Below, one piece after another: positions 37,489-46,639 of a stretch of DNA of 64,000 bases. The DNA is taken from assembly GCF_900100975.1 (NCBI RefSeq), contig NZ_FNFX01000001.1, forward strand, positions 437,820 to 501,819, given 5' to 3'. Position 1 is the stretch's first letter. The number at the start of each line of letters is the position of its first letter. The position numbers and the translations under genes are program-made. The DNA is from Methylophilus rhizosphaerae (GTDB taxonomy: Bacteria; Pseudomonadota; Gammaproteobacteria; Burkholderiales; Methylophilaceae). The notes under the pieces are model-generated. The model ran no database searches and had not been told where the DNA came from. It saw nothing but the letters and a program-made list of their open reading frames with translations.

Positions 37489-38199
37489 TTATGTATGAAT
37501 CCCTGGTAAATCAAACCACAACACTTCACTTTCCTGCCGGGCGTGCATTTCCAGTTGCGTGGCGGCATCCGCTTTCAATGCATCGCCAGTTCCCAACCGC
37601 TGCCCGTCAATCTCAATCTCGCCACGCGCCACATGCATATAGGCACTGCGGCCTGCGCTGACTTCCAGAGGCAGGCTGTGCCCGGCTTCCAGCACCGTGG
37701 CACACAAAGTCACATCCTGATGCACTTTCAGCGAGCCATCCCAGGCGTCAGATGAAGCAATCAATGCCCAGCGATTTAACTTGCTTGCCAGAGAAATGTT
37801 TTTTTCTTCATAACCTGGCGGCAAATTCAAGACCGCGGGCTCAATCCATATTTGCAGCAAGTGCGCGGCCGTTTGCTCGGAAGCATTCATTTCGCTATGC
37901 CGCACACCTGTACCGGCGGTCATGCGCTGCACATCGCCTGCACGGATCACCGAGCCGTTGCCCATGCTGTCCGTATGGCGCAACTCGCCCGCCAACATGT
38001 AGGTAATGATTTCCATATCCTGGTGGCCATGCATGCCAAAACCAGTGGCTGGTGCAATCTTGTCATCGTTGATCACGCGCAATACTGAAAAACCCATATT
38101 GTCAGGATCGTAATAGCTGGAAAATGAAAAACTGTGAAAGCTCTCCAGCCAGCCATGATTGGCGTATCCACGCGCATTCGAGGGCCGAATATTCAACAT
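37489..38199 (-). CDS. Pirin-family protein, YhhW-like
   Basis: 236-residue bicupin. The N-terminal cupin matches E. coli YhhW, a quercetin 2,3-dioxygenase-like pirin: ANHGWLESFHSFSFSSYYDPDNMGFSVLRVINDD, metal ligands in GFGMHGHQDMEIITYMLAG, and GTGVRHSEMNAS. The ribosome site GGAAGGAG is good. It is divergent from a LysR regulator that probably controls it and the two downstream genes. Confidence 0.88.
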   Translation of the reverse strand: MLNIRPSNARGYANHGWLESFHSFSFSSYYDPDNMGFSVLRVINDDKIAPATGFGMHGHQDMEIITYMLAGELRHTDSMGNGSVIRAGDVQRMTAGTGVRHSEMNASEQTAAHLLQIWIEPAVLNLPPGYEEKNISLASKLNRWALIASSDAWDGSLKVHQDVTLCATVLEAGHSLPLEVSAGRSAYMHVARGEIEIDGQRLGTGDALKADAATQLEMHARQESEVLWFDLPGIHT

Positions 38200-38257
38200 T
38201 TGTTCACTCCTTCCGAAAATTTAAATGTATGATAAAAAAACACTTACGCATTTGATA

Positions 38258-38271
38258 GCAAAACATTTTGC
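38258..38271. promoter_or_regulatory. Palindrome GCAAAA-CA-TTTTGC between pirin and LysR genes
   Basis: Perfect 6-bp arms in the 103-base divergent promoter region. It has the size and place of a LysR-type regulator binding site. ATTCA-N10-TGAAT (38279-38298) lies next to it and could be a second half-site. Confidence 0.45.
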
Positions 38272-38302
38272 ATCACTCATTCAATTTTTTTGATGAATCA
38301 CC

Positions 38303-39220
38303 ATGGCCGTTAAACTTAGCCTTGAAGCCCTAGAAGTCATCGATACCATAGACCGCAAAGGCAGCTTTGCGGCGGCAGCCGAAGCCCTCTACCGCGTACC
38401 ATCTGCGCTGACCTATACGATACGCAAGCTGGAAGAAGATCTGGGCATAGAATTATTTGACCGCAGCGGCCACCGTGCCACCCTCACCAAGGCCGGTGCC
38501 GAGCTATTGAAAGAAGGCCGTTATTTACTGGATGCGGCCCAAACACTGGAATGCAGGGTTCGCAGAATTGCAACCGGCGTAGAGACAGATATTGCAATTG
38601 CGGTAAGTGACCTCTTTGATTTCCAGCCTGTTCTTGACCTGCTGCAGGCGTTTTACCAGCAAGGCTTTGGCACGCGCGTCAAACTCTTGCGTGAAGTCTA
38701 CGGCGGTAGCTGGGATGCGCTGCAATCCAACCGGGCAGATATTTCGATAGGTGCCCCTGGAGACTCTCCGCCTGGTAACGGTTTTGGTACCCATTTACTG
38801 GGCCAGCTGGAATTTGTGTTTGCCGTAGCGCCGCACCATCCACTGGCCACGATACCGGAGCCGCTGAATGCTGAGGATATTGTGCAGCATCGCATAGTTG
38901 CCGCAGCAGATAGTTCACGCAACCTGCCGCCTCGTACTTCCGGCATCTTGTCCGGCCAGGATACCTTGACCGTGCCTGATATGCATACCAAACTGCAAGC
39001 ACAAATCTCCGGCATTGCCATCGGTTATTTACCCAGCCCCATGGCGCAATCGGCGGTTGACAAAGGCTTGTTGCTGATTAAACAGGTGGCAGAGCCCAAG
39101 CCGGTTGCCCCCACTTTTATTGCCTGGCGCCAGCAACGCCCGTCTGAAATGGGCAAAGCCATGCAATGGCTGCTCGGGCAACTTTCGCAACTGTCACTGG
39201 CGCAACTGCTGGTGAAATGA
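38303..39220 (+). CDS. LysR-family transcriptional regulator
   Basis: 305 residues. The winged helix-turn-helix covers residues 4-62: LSLEALEVIDTIDRKGSFAAAAEALYRVPSALTYTIRKLEEDLGIELFDRSG. The substrate-binding domain follows. The N-terminus resembles E. coli YhaJ, which also neighbours a pirin gene (yhaK). It is expected to respond to an aromatic or quinone-like effector and regulate the divergent pirin/reductase genes; this is inferred from position. Confidence 0.88.
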   Translation: MAVKLSLEALEVIDTIDRKGSFAAAAEALYRVPSALTYTIRKLEEDLGIELFDRSGHRATLTKAGAELLKEGRYLLDAAQTLECRVRRIATGVETDIAIAVSDLFDFQPVLDLLQAFYQQGFGTRVKLLREVYGGSWDALQSNRADISIGAPGDSPPGNGFGTHLLGQLEFVFAVAPHHPLATIPEPLNAEDIVQHRIVAAADSSRNLPPRTSGILSGQDTLTVPDMHTKLQAQISGIAIGYLPSPMAQSAVDKGLLLIKQVAEPKPVAPTFIAWRQQRPSEMGKAMQWLLGQLSQLSLAQLLVK

Positions 39221-39256
39221 TTTATCATTCCACCTCGATTGCCGCATGGAAATCTT

Positions 39257-39712
39257 ATGTCACAAGAACAATTACCCGAAGAATTTGAACCACTGAACCG
39301 CATCGCCATCAAGGCCATGCTCTGGTTGAACGGCCTTGCGCACATCATCATCGGTTTGGCCCTGGCGATTTCCGTGGTCATGTTTACCTGGCTGTTTTTT
39401 CTTGACGTCAAGGAAGCCGCTTACGAGCACAACCTGGTACATGGCTTTTTACGTGCCTTGGGCACCCTGATGCTGCTGTGGTCCATCTCGGCCCTGATTT
39501 CTGCCGAAATCCGCTATCTGCGCGGACATAAACTGCTGGTCGAAACCTTTGTCGAAGTGGTGCTGGTCATGTTCCTGCGCAAACTGATTGTACTGCCGGT
39601 GCAGGATGCCGCTCCAACCTATGAAGAAATCGGCATCTGGCTGGCGGGCGCCTTTATCATGGGCCTGGTGTATATCCTGATCCGCCTTGCCGACAAGCCT
39701 GCCAAACCATAA
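39257..39712 (+). CDS. PsiE-like membrane protein
   Basis: 151 residues from ATG 39257 with four membrane helices (AIKAMLWLNGLAHIIIGLALAISVVMFTWLFF; LGTLMLLWSISALISAEI; VETFVEVVLVMFLRKLIVLP; IGIWLAGAFIMGLVYILI). The layout and the RYL.GHK.LVETFVEV..V..LR segment fit the phosphate-starvation-inducible PsiE family of unknown function. No Pho box was seen upstream. It is tightly followed by tadA. Confidence 0.7.
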   Translation: MSQEQLPEEFEPLNRIAIKAMLWLNGLAHIIIGLALAISVVMFTWLFFLDVKEAAYEHNLVHGFLRALGTLMLLWSISALISAEIRYLRGHKLLVETFVEVVLVMFLRKLIVLPVQDAAPTYEEIGIWLAGAFIMGLVYILIRLADKPAKP

Positions 39713-40180
<468 letters not shown>

Positions 40181-40275
40181 TCCAAGAAGCAGGCGTTATT
40201 ACTCGGGCAATACCTGGCTCAAAGACTTCAAGAGCAAGAGTCCAAAAATCAACCCGCCAGGCTTGGCAGTGAAAC

Positions 40276-42699
40276 CTACCAACGATAGGTTGCTGTTAAA
40301 GTCGCACGGCGTGGCTCCCCATAGTAGCAACTACCAAAATTACAATTTGCTACGTATTCCTTATCAGTTAAATTTCTTACGTTGAATGCTAGATTCCAAT
40401 GTCTTAAATCGTAACCAACCAAAGCATCCAATAATGTGTAGGAAGGAATTTTCTCAGAGGCGGTATCATAGTTTCCTCTTGTCATGCCATTGAATCTTGC
40501 CCCTAGACCTATCTTGACGCCAGAATTGAATCGATAGTCACTCCAGACAGCAAGCGTGTGCTCTGGCGTTGCAATCGCAGGAGTACCAACTTGGCTTGGG
40601 TCGCTGCTTTTAGTTATTTCAACCTTGGGCGTATAAGTATAGGCGGTTACCAAGCTCATATTCTCCAAAGGCTGAGTGTGCATTTCCAGTTCAAGGCCAC
40701 GAACCTGAATTCCTCCCACTTGACGAGGACTAAAGCTCACTGGGTCATAAGTAATGAAGTCATTTCTTCTCAAATCAAAAATTGCAGCGCTATAGATTTC
40801 TCTTCTGCCTACCGGCTGATAACGCAAACCTACTTCATATTGACGCCCCGTTTCTGGCTTAAAGCTCTTGAGCGTCACTGGATCAAGAGTGGCCGTGGGA
40901 ACAAATGATTCAGAGTAACTGACGTATGGAGCCAATCCATTATCGGCTAAATAAACCAATCCAGCTCGACCAGTGAATTTGTGGTCTGTGAATTGTTGTG
41001 CACCACTACTAACTAACTCTTCTTGTTTGATTTTAGCCTCATCATAACGACCACCCAAAGTTGCTACCCAATGATCATCCCATTTAATTTGGTCTTGAAG
41101 ATAAAATCCAGTTTGGGCAAGTTTGACTCGTACATCTGCAATAGGGGAACCTACAGGGATAGCTTGAGAAAGGTCTGGTGCCTGCAAATCCAATTCGGGG
41201 GCACTGTCGGAATAGGATTGATAGTTATCTTTAACGTGTTGATAGTCCAATCCGAACAATATGGTATGCTGCCAGTTGCCCAGTTGGAAGCGATCCTCAA
41301 TCTGGTTGTCAATAGTGAAGGCCTTCACCTTCTCAGGGCTGCCAGTCATGCTGCGTGTTAAGTAGCGATAATTGTCAGGATCTGCAGGGGTAGCATTTAC
41401 AGTGCGATAGTCTCCCCCAAATACCTGCCAATAATCCAGATCTATCTCGCTGTATCGCGCATTCTGCCTGAAGGCCCACTGGTCATTAAACTGATGTTCC
41501 AGCAGGTAACCAACATACCACTGCTTTTGATCGAAACGGTTGAATTTTTTATCGCCGACAAACGTATCATAAGACAGCTTTCCGCCGGCAGGCGTCCTGA
41601 CCAGTGAGCCCTGTTCTGGTAAAGCACCGGCAAACACGCCTGCTTGCGAATGCATATATTGTGACATTAACGTAAGCGTCGTTTTGTCAGATGGTTTGAT
41701 CGTGAGAGATGGAGCAATAAACATATGATCGTCATCCATATGTTGACGCGGTAGCTCAGCATCACGCACTAACCCAGTGATGCGATAGAGCACAGAACCA
41801 TCTTCGTTTAACGCGCCAGAAAAGTCCCCTGCGATTTGTCGGCGCTGAAAATTACCTAATTGCACTTGAATTTCTTTAATGGGTGTCTCAGTTGGGCGCT
41901 TGCTGACCACGTTGATCATCCCGCCGGCAGAGTTCTGACCGTAAAGCACAGACGAAGGGCCACGCAGGATTTCAAGACGCTCAGTACCGTAGTTTTCTAC
42001 TCTCCACAGCGCAAAGTTGCCAGAATTACGCCACTGTAATCCATCTTGATAGAAACCCGGGGAGTATGCATCAACCCCTCGTAATGCAATCCAGTCATAC
42101 CGTGAATCTGGACCATAAGGGGCTATGTTGACGCCAGGCGTGTAAGCCATCCCTTCCTTGAGAGTTTGTGCGCCGATTGCCTTGATGAAATCTTTGGTAA
42201 CAACAGAAACTGATTGGGGTGTTTCGATAATCGGTGTATCCGTTTTGCTTCCTGTTGCACTACGTTTTGCAACATAACCCTGTACCGGACTCCACGCCTT
42301 TTCCTTTTCCAGTGCTGCAGTGACTTGCACCTCTGGCAGCACGTTTTCTTTTGCTGGCATCTGGATGATGGAATAGCGTGTATCGCCGCGATACTCCACC
42401 TGCAGGCCAGAACCTTTAAGTAAAGCATCCAACCCACTCTGGACACTATACCGACCTTGAAGTCCCTGACTGGATATCCCATCGGCCAAAGATGCATCCC
42501 CAGACAGCATAATGCCAGCTTCAGCCGCAAAATGACTCAATACCTGGCTTAAAGATCCCGCAGGAATATGGTACTCGTGTAATGCCACCTCAGGCTCCGC
42601 AGCTTGTAGTGGGGTAATGCTTGAAATGCCGCCAAGCATTAAAGTAAATAGCGCTGCTCGCACATTGCGTGCGAGTAACGTAGAACAATTGGATTTCAT
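40276..42699 (-). CDS. TonB-dependent siderophore receptor with STN signalling domain
   Basis: 807 residues. Signal peptide to about residue 33 (ending LQAAEPE), then an STN domain (GSLSQVLSHFAAEAGIMLSGDASLADG ... LLKGSGLQVEYRGDTRYSI). The plug contains ETPQSVSVVTKDFI and LRGPSSVLYGQNSAGGMINVVSKRP, and the 22-strand barrel ends in the aromatic YRW. The STN domain signals to FecR in the periplasm. FpvA/FhuE-type ferric hydroxamate or pyoverdine-like ligands are most similar, but the ligand is not readable. Base composition is more AT-rich than in flanking genes, especially in the C-terminal third. Confidence 0.92.
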   Translation of the reverse strand: MKSNCSTLLARNVRAALFTLMLGGISSITPLQAAEPEVALHEYHIPAGSLSQVLSHFAAEAGIMLSGDASLADGISSQGLQGRYSVQSGLDALLKGSGLQVEYRGDTRYSIIQMPAKENVLPEVQVTAALEKEKAWSPVQGYVAKRSATGSKTDTPIIETPQSVSVVTKDFIKAIGAQTLKEGMAYTPGVNIAPYGPDSRYDWIALRGVDAYSPGFYQDGLQWRNSGNFALWRVENYGTERLEILRGPSSVLYGQNSAGGMINVVSKRPTETPIKEIQVQLGNFQRRQIAGDFSGALNEDGSVLYRITGLVRDAELPRQHMDDDHMFIAPSLTIKPSDKTTLTLMSQYMHSQAGVFAGALPEQGSLVRTPAGGKLSYDTFVGDKKFNRFDQKQWYVGYLLEHQFNDQWAFRQNARYSEIDLDYWQVFGGDYRTVNATPADPDNYRYLTRSMTGSPEKVKAFTIDNQIEDRFQLGNWQHTILFGLDYQHVKDNYQSYSDSAPELDLQAPDLSQAIPVGSPIADVRVKLAQTGFYLQDQIKWDDHWVATLGGRYDEAKIKQEELVSSGAQQFTDHKFTGRAGLVYLADNGLAPYVSYSESFVPTATLDPVTLKSFKPETGRQYEVGLRYQPVGRREIYSAAIFDLRRNDFITYDPVSFSPRQVGGIQVRGLELEMHTQPLENMSLVTAYTYTPKVEITKSSDPSQVGTPAIATPEHTLAVWSDYRFNSGVKIGLGARFNGMTRGNYDTASEKIPSYTLLDALVGYDLRHWNLAFNVRNLTDKEYVANCNFGSCYYGEPRRATLTATYRW

Positions 42700-42801
42700 T
42701 TTGGCTCCCTGACGATTAAGAAATATGAGGATTTATTTCTAAACCGAAACAGCCATATGAAAAGGGAACCTGAGTGATAAAAAAGCGCAACGATTGTTGT
42801 A

Positions 42802-43776
42802 CTAATTTAACGGTTTCAATTCGAAGTTACCTTGAGCATCATTTTGAACACGTATTGGAAGGCTATTGGCGATTTCCTGCAGAACTAATGGAACATTACT
42901 AAACGGGTAAGCCCCCATCAAACGGAAGTGAGCTACGCTAGGCGAGACACTGATTCTTCGCGGGTAATAATTTGAGAGCTCGGCGATAAAGTCATCCAGA
43001 TGCTGATTATCAGCAATCAGAATGCCACGTGTCCATGCTTCGCGGGCGGATAATGCTGGCTCTAAAGGACTGATTTTCTGCGTATCAAAATATGCCTGAT
43101 TGCCAGCGGGCACAATAATGGACTCACCTTGTGGCGTCGTGATGGCCACGCGACCATCATAGACCGCAAGCAACGTGCGCCCAGTTTCCTGGCGTACTGT
43201 AAAACGAGTCCCTAATGCTGTCATTCGGCCATGCCGGGTATCAACAACCAGCGCACGATCCTGATCATCATGTCCCGATTGCAATAACACCTCTCCCGCC
43301 AATACTGTGATGCGCCGCAGCATCAGGCCATATTCTACTTTGGCCTGGCTATTGGCATTGAGCCAGAGTCTGCTGGCATCTGCCAAGACTACCGTCGCAG
43401 TTTTCCCGGGCGGCGGGCTATAAGTTTTTGCACTTGCAGTCAGGGTAGTGAGCCAATCTTGCCAAGGGCTATATCTTTTAAGCATGACGCCACCAAACAA
43501 AGCTACACCTGCAAAACCTAATACTTTTAATGCTTGCCGGCGAGAGTTCGGGTGGCTCAACGCCTGATGCGAGGCGGTTTTACTAGAAACCGTGTTCAGT
43601 TTATTGAATGATGCATTGATAGCTTCCACCTCTTTCCAGGCTGAATGGTGCCTAGGGCTGGCGGCTAACCAAGCCTGCCATGCCAGACGATCACTTTCAT
43701 CAATCTGCTTGTCACTTAAAACCGCAAACCACTCAGCAGCTTGCTGTAAGGCCGTCTGATCAAGAGCCTGACTCAT
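42802..43776 (-). CDS. FecR-family anti-sigma factor/signal transducer
   Basis: 324 residues. An N-terminal DUF4880 region (QQAAEWFAVLSDKQIDESDRLAWQAWLAASPRHHSAWKEVE) precedes a membrane helix near residues 78-98 (RQALKVLGFAGVALFGGVML). The periplasmic FecR domain follows (GKTATVVLADASRLWLNANSQAKVEY). It holds the FecI-type sigma factor inactive until the receptor's STN domain signals. It overlaps fecI by four bases. About 100 bases without a gene separate it from the receptor. Confidence 0.92.
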   Translation of the reverse strand: MSQALDQTALQQAAEWFAVLSDKQIDESDRLAWQAWLAASPRHHSAWKEVEAINASFNKLNTVSSKTASHQALSHPNSRRQALKVLGFAGVALFGGVMLKRYSPWQDWLTTLTASAKTYSPPPGKTATVVLADASRLWLNANSQAKVEYGLMLRRITVLAGEVLLQSGHDDQDRALVVDTRHGRMTALGTRFTVRQETGRTLLAVYDGRVAITTPQGESIIVPAGNQAYFDTQKISPLEPALSAREAWTRGILIADNQHLDDFIAELSNYYPRRISVSPSVAHFRLMGAYPFSNVPLVLQEIANSLPIRVQNDAQGNFELKPLN

Positions 43777-44300
43777 ACCGTATCCTCATTAAGCTTTTTG
43801 CGCAGCAATAAGCAATGCATCATGGCGGCTGCCATATACTTTTTCACCATGCGTTCGGATACTCCAATGGTGTCAGCAATTTCCTTGTAGCCAAATCCAT
43901 GAATTTGCGCCAATAAGAAAGCCTGTTTCGCTTTAGGGTTTAGCCGATTTAGCATAGCATCGATTTCAAACAAGGTTTCAACCACTATCGCCTGAAGTTC
44001 TTGTGACATGTAAAACGGTTCATCATGCTGACTTAAGGCTTCTAAATAGCATTGCTCTAGCGCCTGGCGCCGCCATTGATCAATCATTAGCCCTTTTGCG
44101 ATTCGAACTAAATAGACTTTGGGCGTATAGACATTTGTCAAAGCATCACTTTTTAGAATAAGTCTTACGAAAGTATCTTGAGCAATATCGGCTGCATTAT
44201 GGGGGCAACCTAATTTTTTAAGTAACCAACTAGATAGCCAGCTGTGATGATTCTTGTATAAAGCAGAAACCTGCAAATTAGACGAATCGGACATGAGCAT
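43773..44300 (-). CDS. FecI-family ECF sigma factor
   Basis: 175 residues, an extracytoplasmic-function sigma factor with region 2 (NAADIAQDTFVRLILKSD) and region 4 (LNPKAKQAFLLAQIHGFGYKEIADTIGVSERMVKKYMAAAMMHC). It would direct transcription of the downstream receptor gene. A Fur-box-like site lies just upstream, so the cluster is probably iron-repressed. Confidence 0.93.
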   Translation of the reverse strand: MLMSDSSNLQVSALYKNHHSWLSSWLLKKLGCPHNAADIAQDTFVRLILKSDALTNVYTPKVYLVRIAKGLMIDQWRRQALEQCYLEALSQHDEPFYMSQELQAIVVETLFEIDAMLNRLNPKAKQAFLLAQIHGFGYKEIADTIGVSERMVKKYMAAAMMHCLLLRKKLNEDTV

Positions 44301-44310
44301 CCAAAATCCA

Positions 44311-44329
44311 ATAAATGATAATAATTCTC
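44311..44329 (-). promoter_or_regulatory. Fur-box-like operator upstream of fecI
   Basis: The 19 bases ATAAATGATAATAATTCTC match the Fur consensus at 14 of 19 positions with an intact AATGATAAT core. The site lies about 11 bases before the fecI start codon, consistent with iron repression of the sigma factor. Confidence 0.65.
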
Positions 44330-44455
44330 ATTCTAAAGGTTGAAGTCGTATCTGTAAAATACCAAAAGTATCGAATGGATACTTGCAATTTTGATGTCGT
44401 TCCAAGGCTGGTGAGTGCTAATACTTCTGCTCGGTTCGTTTGTTAAATATATTGG

Positions 44456-44828
44456 GAACTTGAGAATCGTCTAGTAACGGGTGAAAAACTTAAAAATACT
44501 GAGGCCCCTATACTTCCCTCTGATCAGGGATGGCAATCTCGGGTGAGAAGCTATCAGCAGGCACTGGCCCTGGAAAAGGCTATGTCTGAAAAAGGTAACT
44601 GCCTAGATAATGCTGTGATGGGAAACTTCTTTGGGCTACTGAAATCAGAACTCTTTTATCTGCAAAAAATTCGAGTCAATAGAGCAGTTGCAGTGCGGTA
44701 TCAATGAATATATTCATTACTATAGTCACGATAGAATTAAATTGAAGTGGATTGAGCCCTGTGGAATACAGAACTCAATCCTTATTAGCCGCTGAATTAA
44801 CTGTCCAACTTTACGGGGTGCAGTTTAA
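44456..44828 (+). pseudogene. IS3-family (IS150-type) transposase C-terminal remnant
   Basis: Only the last ~110 residues of an OrfB-type DDE transposase remain. The first frame reads LPSDQGWQSRVRSYQQALAL, then SEKGNCLDNAVMGNFFGLL and KSELFYLQK. After an extra base in an A6 run (44664-44669) the match continues in another frame as FESIEQLQCGINEYIHYY. A second lesion near 44750 shifts again to LSPVEYRTQSLLAAE. The DDE glutamate (NAVMENFFG in relatives) is replaced by Gly. The IS end TGCACCCCGTAAAGTTGGAC (minus strand, about 44802-44823) is retained. The N-terminus and other end are missing. 44341-44455 holds nothing recognised. Confidence 0.8.
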
Positions 44829-44859
44829 GCGGTAGGTTTATTTTTCATTCAGCAAAAAC

Positions 44860-45546
44860 TTAATCGCGATTGCCCAGCAATGCCAGCAAGATATTCAACA
44901 AGTTCACAAACAGGTTGTATACATCCAGGTAGAGGTTCAGCGTCGCCATCACATAGTTGGTCTGGCCACCACGAACAATCTGGTTAACGTCATACAAAAT
45001 GTAAGCTGAGAAAATCAGCACGGACACGCCGGAAATCGCCAGTGACAAGGCCGGAATCTGGAAGTACATATTGGCCAAGCCAGCCACAATCGCCAGGATC
45101 AGGCCTACCATCAGGAACTTGCCCATACCGCTGAAATCACGCGCAGGCGATGACCCGATACCCGCCAAAGTCAGGAAAGTAATACCAGTACCGGCAGCAG
45201 CCAAGCCCACAATTTCAGCACCGTTACGCAGATGCAGTGCAAATTGCAGGATAGGCCCCAGCATGATGCCAAACACAAAAGTCATCGCCAGCAACAGCCA
45301 GACGCCAACGCCACTGTTCTGGTTCACGGCAATCAGTTTGAACATGCCAAACATCACGGCCAGGAAACCGATCGCAAACATGAACGGATGCGCGGCCAGC
45401 CAGCCAAAATTCATTTGCAGGCCGACATAAGCGCCAATCACGGTCGGGATCATACTCAAGCCGAGTAGTGCATATGTGTTACGCAACACGCGATTCTGCG
45501 TGTCGGATACATTCCCCTCACGGCCTAAAACTTGCATATCAGACAT
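44860..45546 (-). CDS. Bax inhibitor-1/YccA family membrane protein
   Basis: 228 residues, seven hydrophobic helices. Typical BI-1 segments are RNTYALLGLSMIPTVIGAYVG, AAAGTGITFLTLA, SAYILYDVNQIVRGG and ATLNLYLDVYNLFVNLLNILLALLG. E. coli YccA binds and modulates the FtsH protease; other homologues are pH-sensitive calcium leak channels. It is monocistronic, with the IS remnant downstream. Confidence 0.92.
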   Translation of the reverse strand: MSDMQVLGREGNVSDTQNRVLRNTYALLGLSMIPTVIGAYVGLQMNFGWLAAHPFMFAIGFLAVMFGMFKLIAVNQNSGVGVWLLLAMTFVFGIMLGPILQFALHLRNGAEIVGLAAAGTGITFLTLAGIGSSPARDFSGMGKFLMVGLILAIVAGLANMYFQIPALSLAISGVSVLIFSAYILYDVNQIVRGGQTNYVMATLNLYLDVYNLFVNLLNILLALLGNRD

Positions 45547-45664
45547 AGTGTTTTCCTCTCAAGAAAATGAAATTACTTTTATATAAATTGTTTATGACTA
45601 AGATAATGGCAACGGCATAAAGTTTCAAGCGCCCGCCATTATTTTATACGCTTGAGCGATAACG

Positions 45665-46564
45665 TTAAAGTTTCCACAAACCGTAGCATACCAATGCAAT
45701 CAGGGCAATGCGCGTGATCTGGTACACGGTTTTATTCCAGCGCTTGAAACGGCGGCGATACTGGCCGACCACCCAGGCATAATGGAACAGCCGGTTAATC
45801 ACCCCGGTCTGGTCGCCGGCTTCATTGGGCGAACTGGCCGCCGTCACGATGGTATTGGCTAGGAAACGGTTCACGGCCTGCGCCCAGCGGTAACGCATGG
45901 GGCGTTCGATATCGCAGAACAGGATAATGCGATTTTCCTGGGTCTTGTTATAGGCTTCGTGGATATAGGTTTCATCAAACATCACCGCCTGGCCATCGCG
46001 CCAGCTGTAATCTTCCCCATCCACGCGGATAAAACACTGGTCATTGTTAGGCGTGACCAGGCCCAGGTGGTAACGCAACGAACCGGCATACGGATCACGA
46101 TGCGGATTCAAGTGCGCGCCCGGCGGCAACTCGGCAAACATGGCCGCCTTGACACTGGGAATACTTTGCAGCAAGGCCACTGTCTGGGGGCAATAGATGC
46201 TGGCGGAAGGATGGTGCGCATCGTACCACTTCAGGTAAAAGCGCTTCCAGCCAGTTTTAAAGAAGGAGTTAAAACCGGCATCGTTATTGTTCTGCGCGGC
46301 AGCAATACGTTCCTGTTCACGCACATGCAAGGCTTCTTTGCGAATCTCCTCCCAGCGGTCACTGATTACCTTCAATTCAGGAAAGTCACTCACCGACAGG
46401 TAAGGCGTGGTCGGCGCCTTGGAGAAGAGGTACAGAAAAACATTGAATGGCGACACAATGCCGGAATGGTCAAATAGCTGGCGGTAAAACTTATGCCGCA
46501 CTTTACCGCGAAAATGCACATAGCTGACCGACGCCAGAAACACGCCTAATATAATCCACTTCAT
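45665..46564 (-). CDS. LpxO-like aspartyl/asparaginyl beta-hydroxylase family protein
   Basis: 299 residues, an Fe(II)/2-oxoglutarate dioxygenase of the LpxO type with an N-terminal membrane anchor (WIILGVFLASVSYVHF) and a C-terminal one (ITRIALIALVCYGLW). Iron and 2-oxoglutarate ligands are visible in HLNPHRDPYAGSLRYHLGL and FDETYIHEAYNKTQENRIILFCDIERP. LpxO hydroxylates the secondary acyl chain of lipid A; this is the likely but unproven substrate. Confidence 0.85.
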   Translation of the reverse strand: MKWIILGVFLASVSYVHFRGKVRHKFYRQLFDHSGIVSPFNVFLYLFSKAPTTPYLSVSDFPELKVISDRWEEIRKEALHVREQERIAAAQNNNDAGFNSFFKTGWKRFYLKWYDAHHPSASIYCPQTVALLQSIPSVKAAMFAELPPGAHLNPHRDPYAGSLRYHLGLVTPNNDQCFIRVDGEDYSWRDGQAVMFDETYIHEAYNKTQENRIILFCDIERPMRYRWAQAVNRFLANTIVTAASSPNEAGDQTGVINRLFHYAWVVGQYRRRFKRWNKTVYQITRIALIALVCYGLWKL

Positions 46565-46639
46565 AGCTGCAAACCGATGATATCGCCTGAAAAATGATTG
46601 ACTGTTTAGCTTACTGTATCCTTAACGGATTAGATAGCT

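Noticed and set aside
40181-40275. Possible gene remnant between tadA and the receptor, with a stretch resembling part of the receptor's STN coding sequence
   Set aside because: The similarity covers about 20 bases only and no reading frame of recognisable protein could be extended.
44664-44669. A6 run as an IS3 programmed frameshift site
   Set aside because: Programmed slippage in IS3 elements occurs between orfA and orfB. This run is near the C-terminus of orfB, so it is a disabling mutation.
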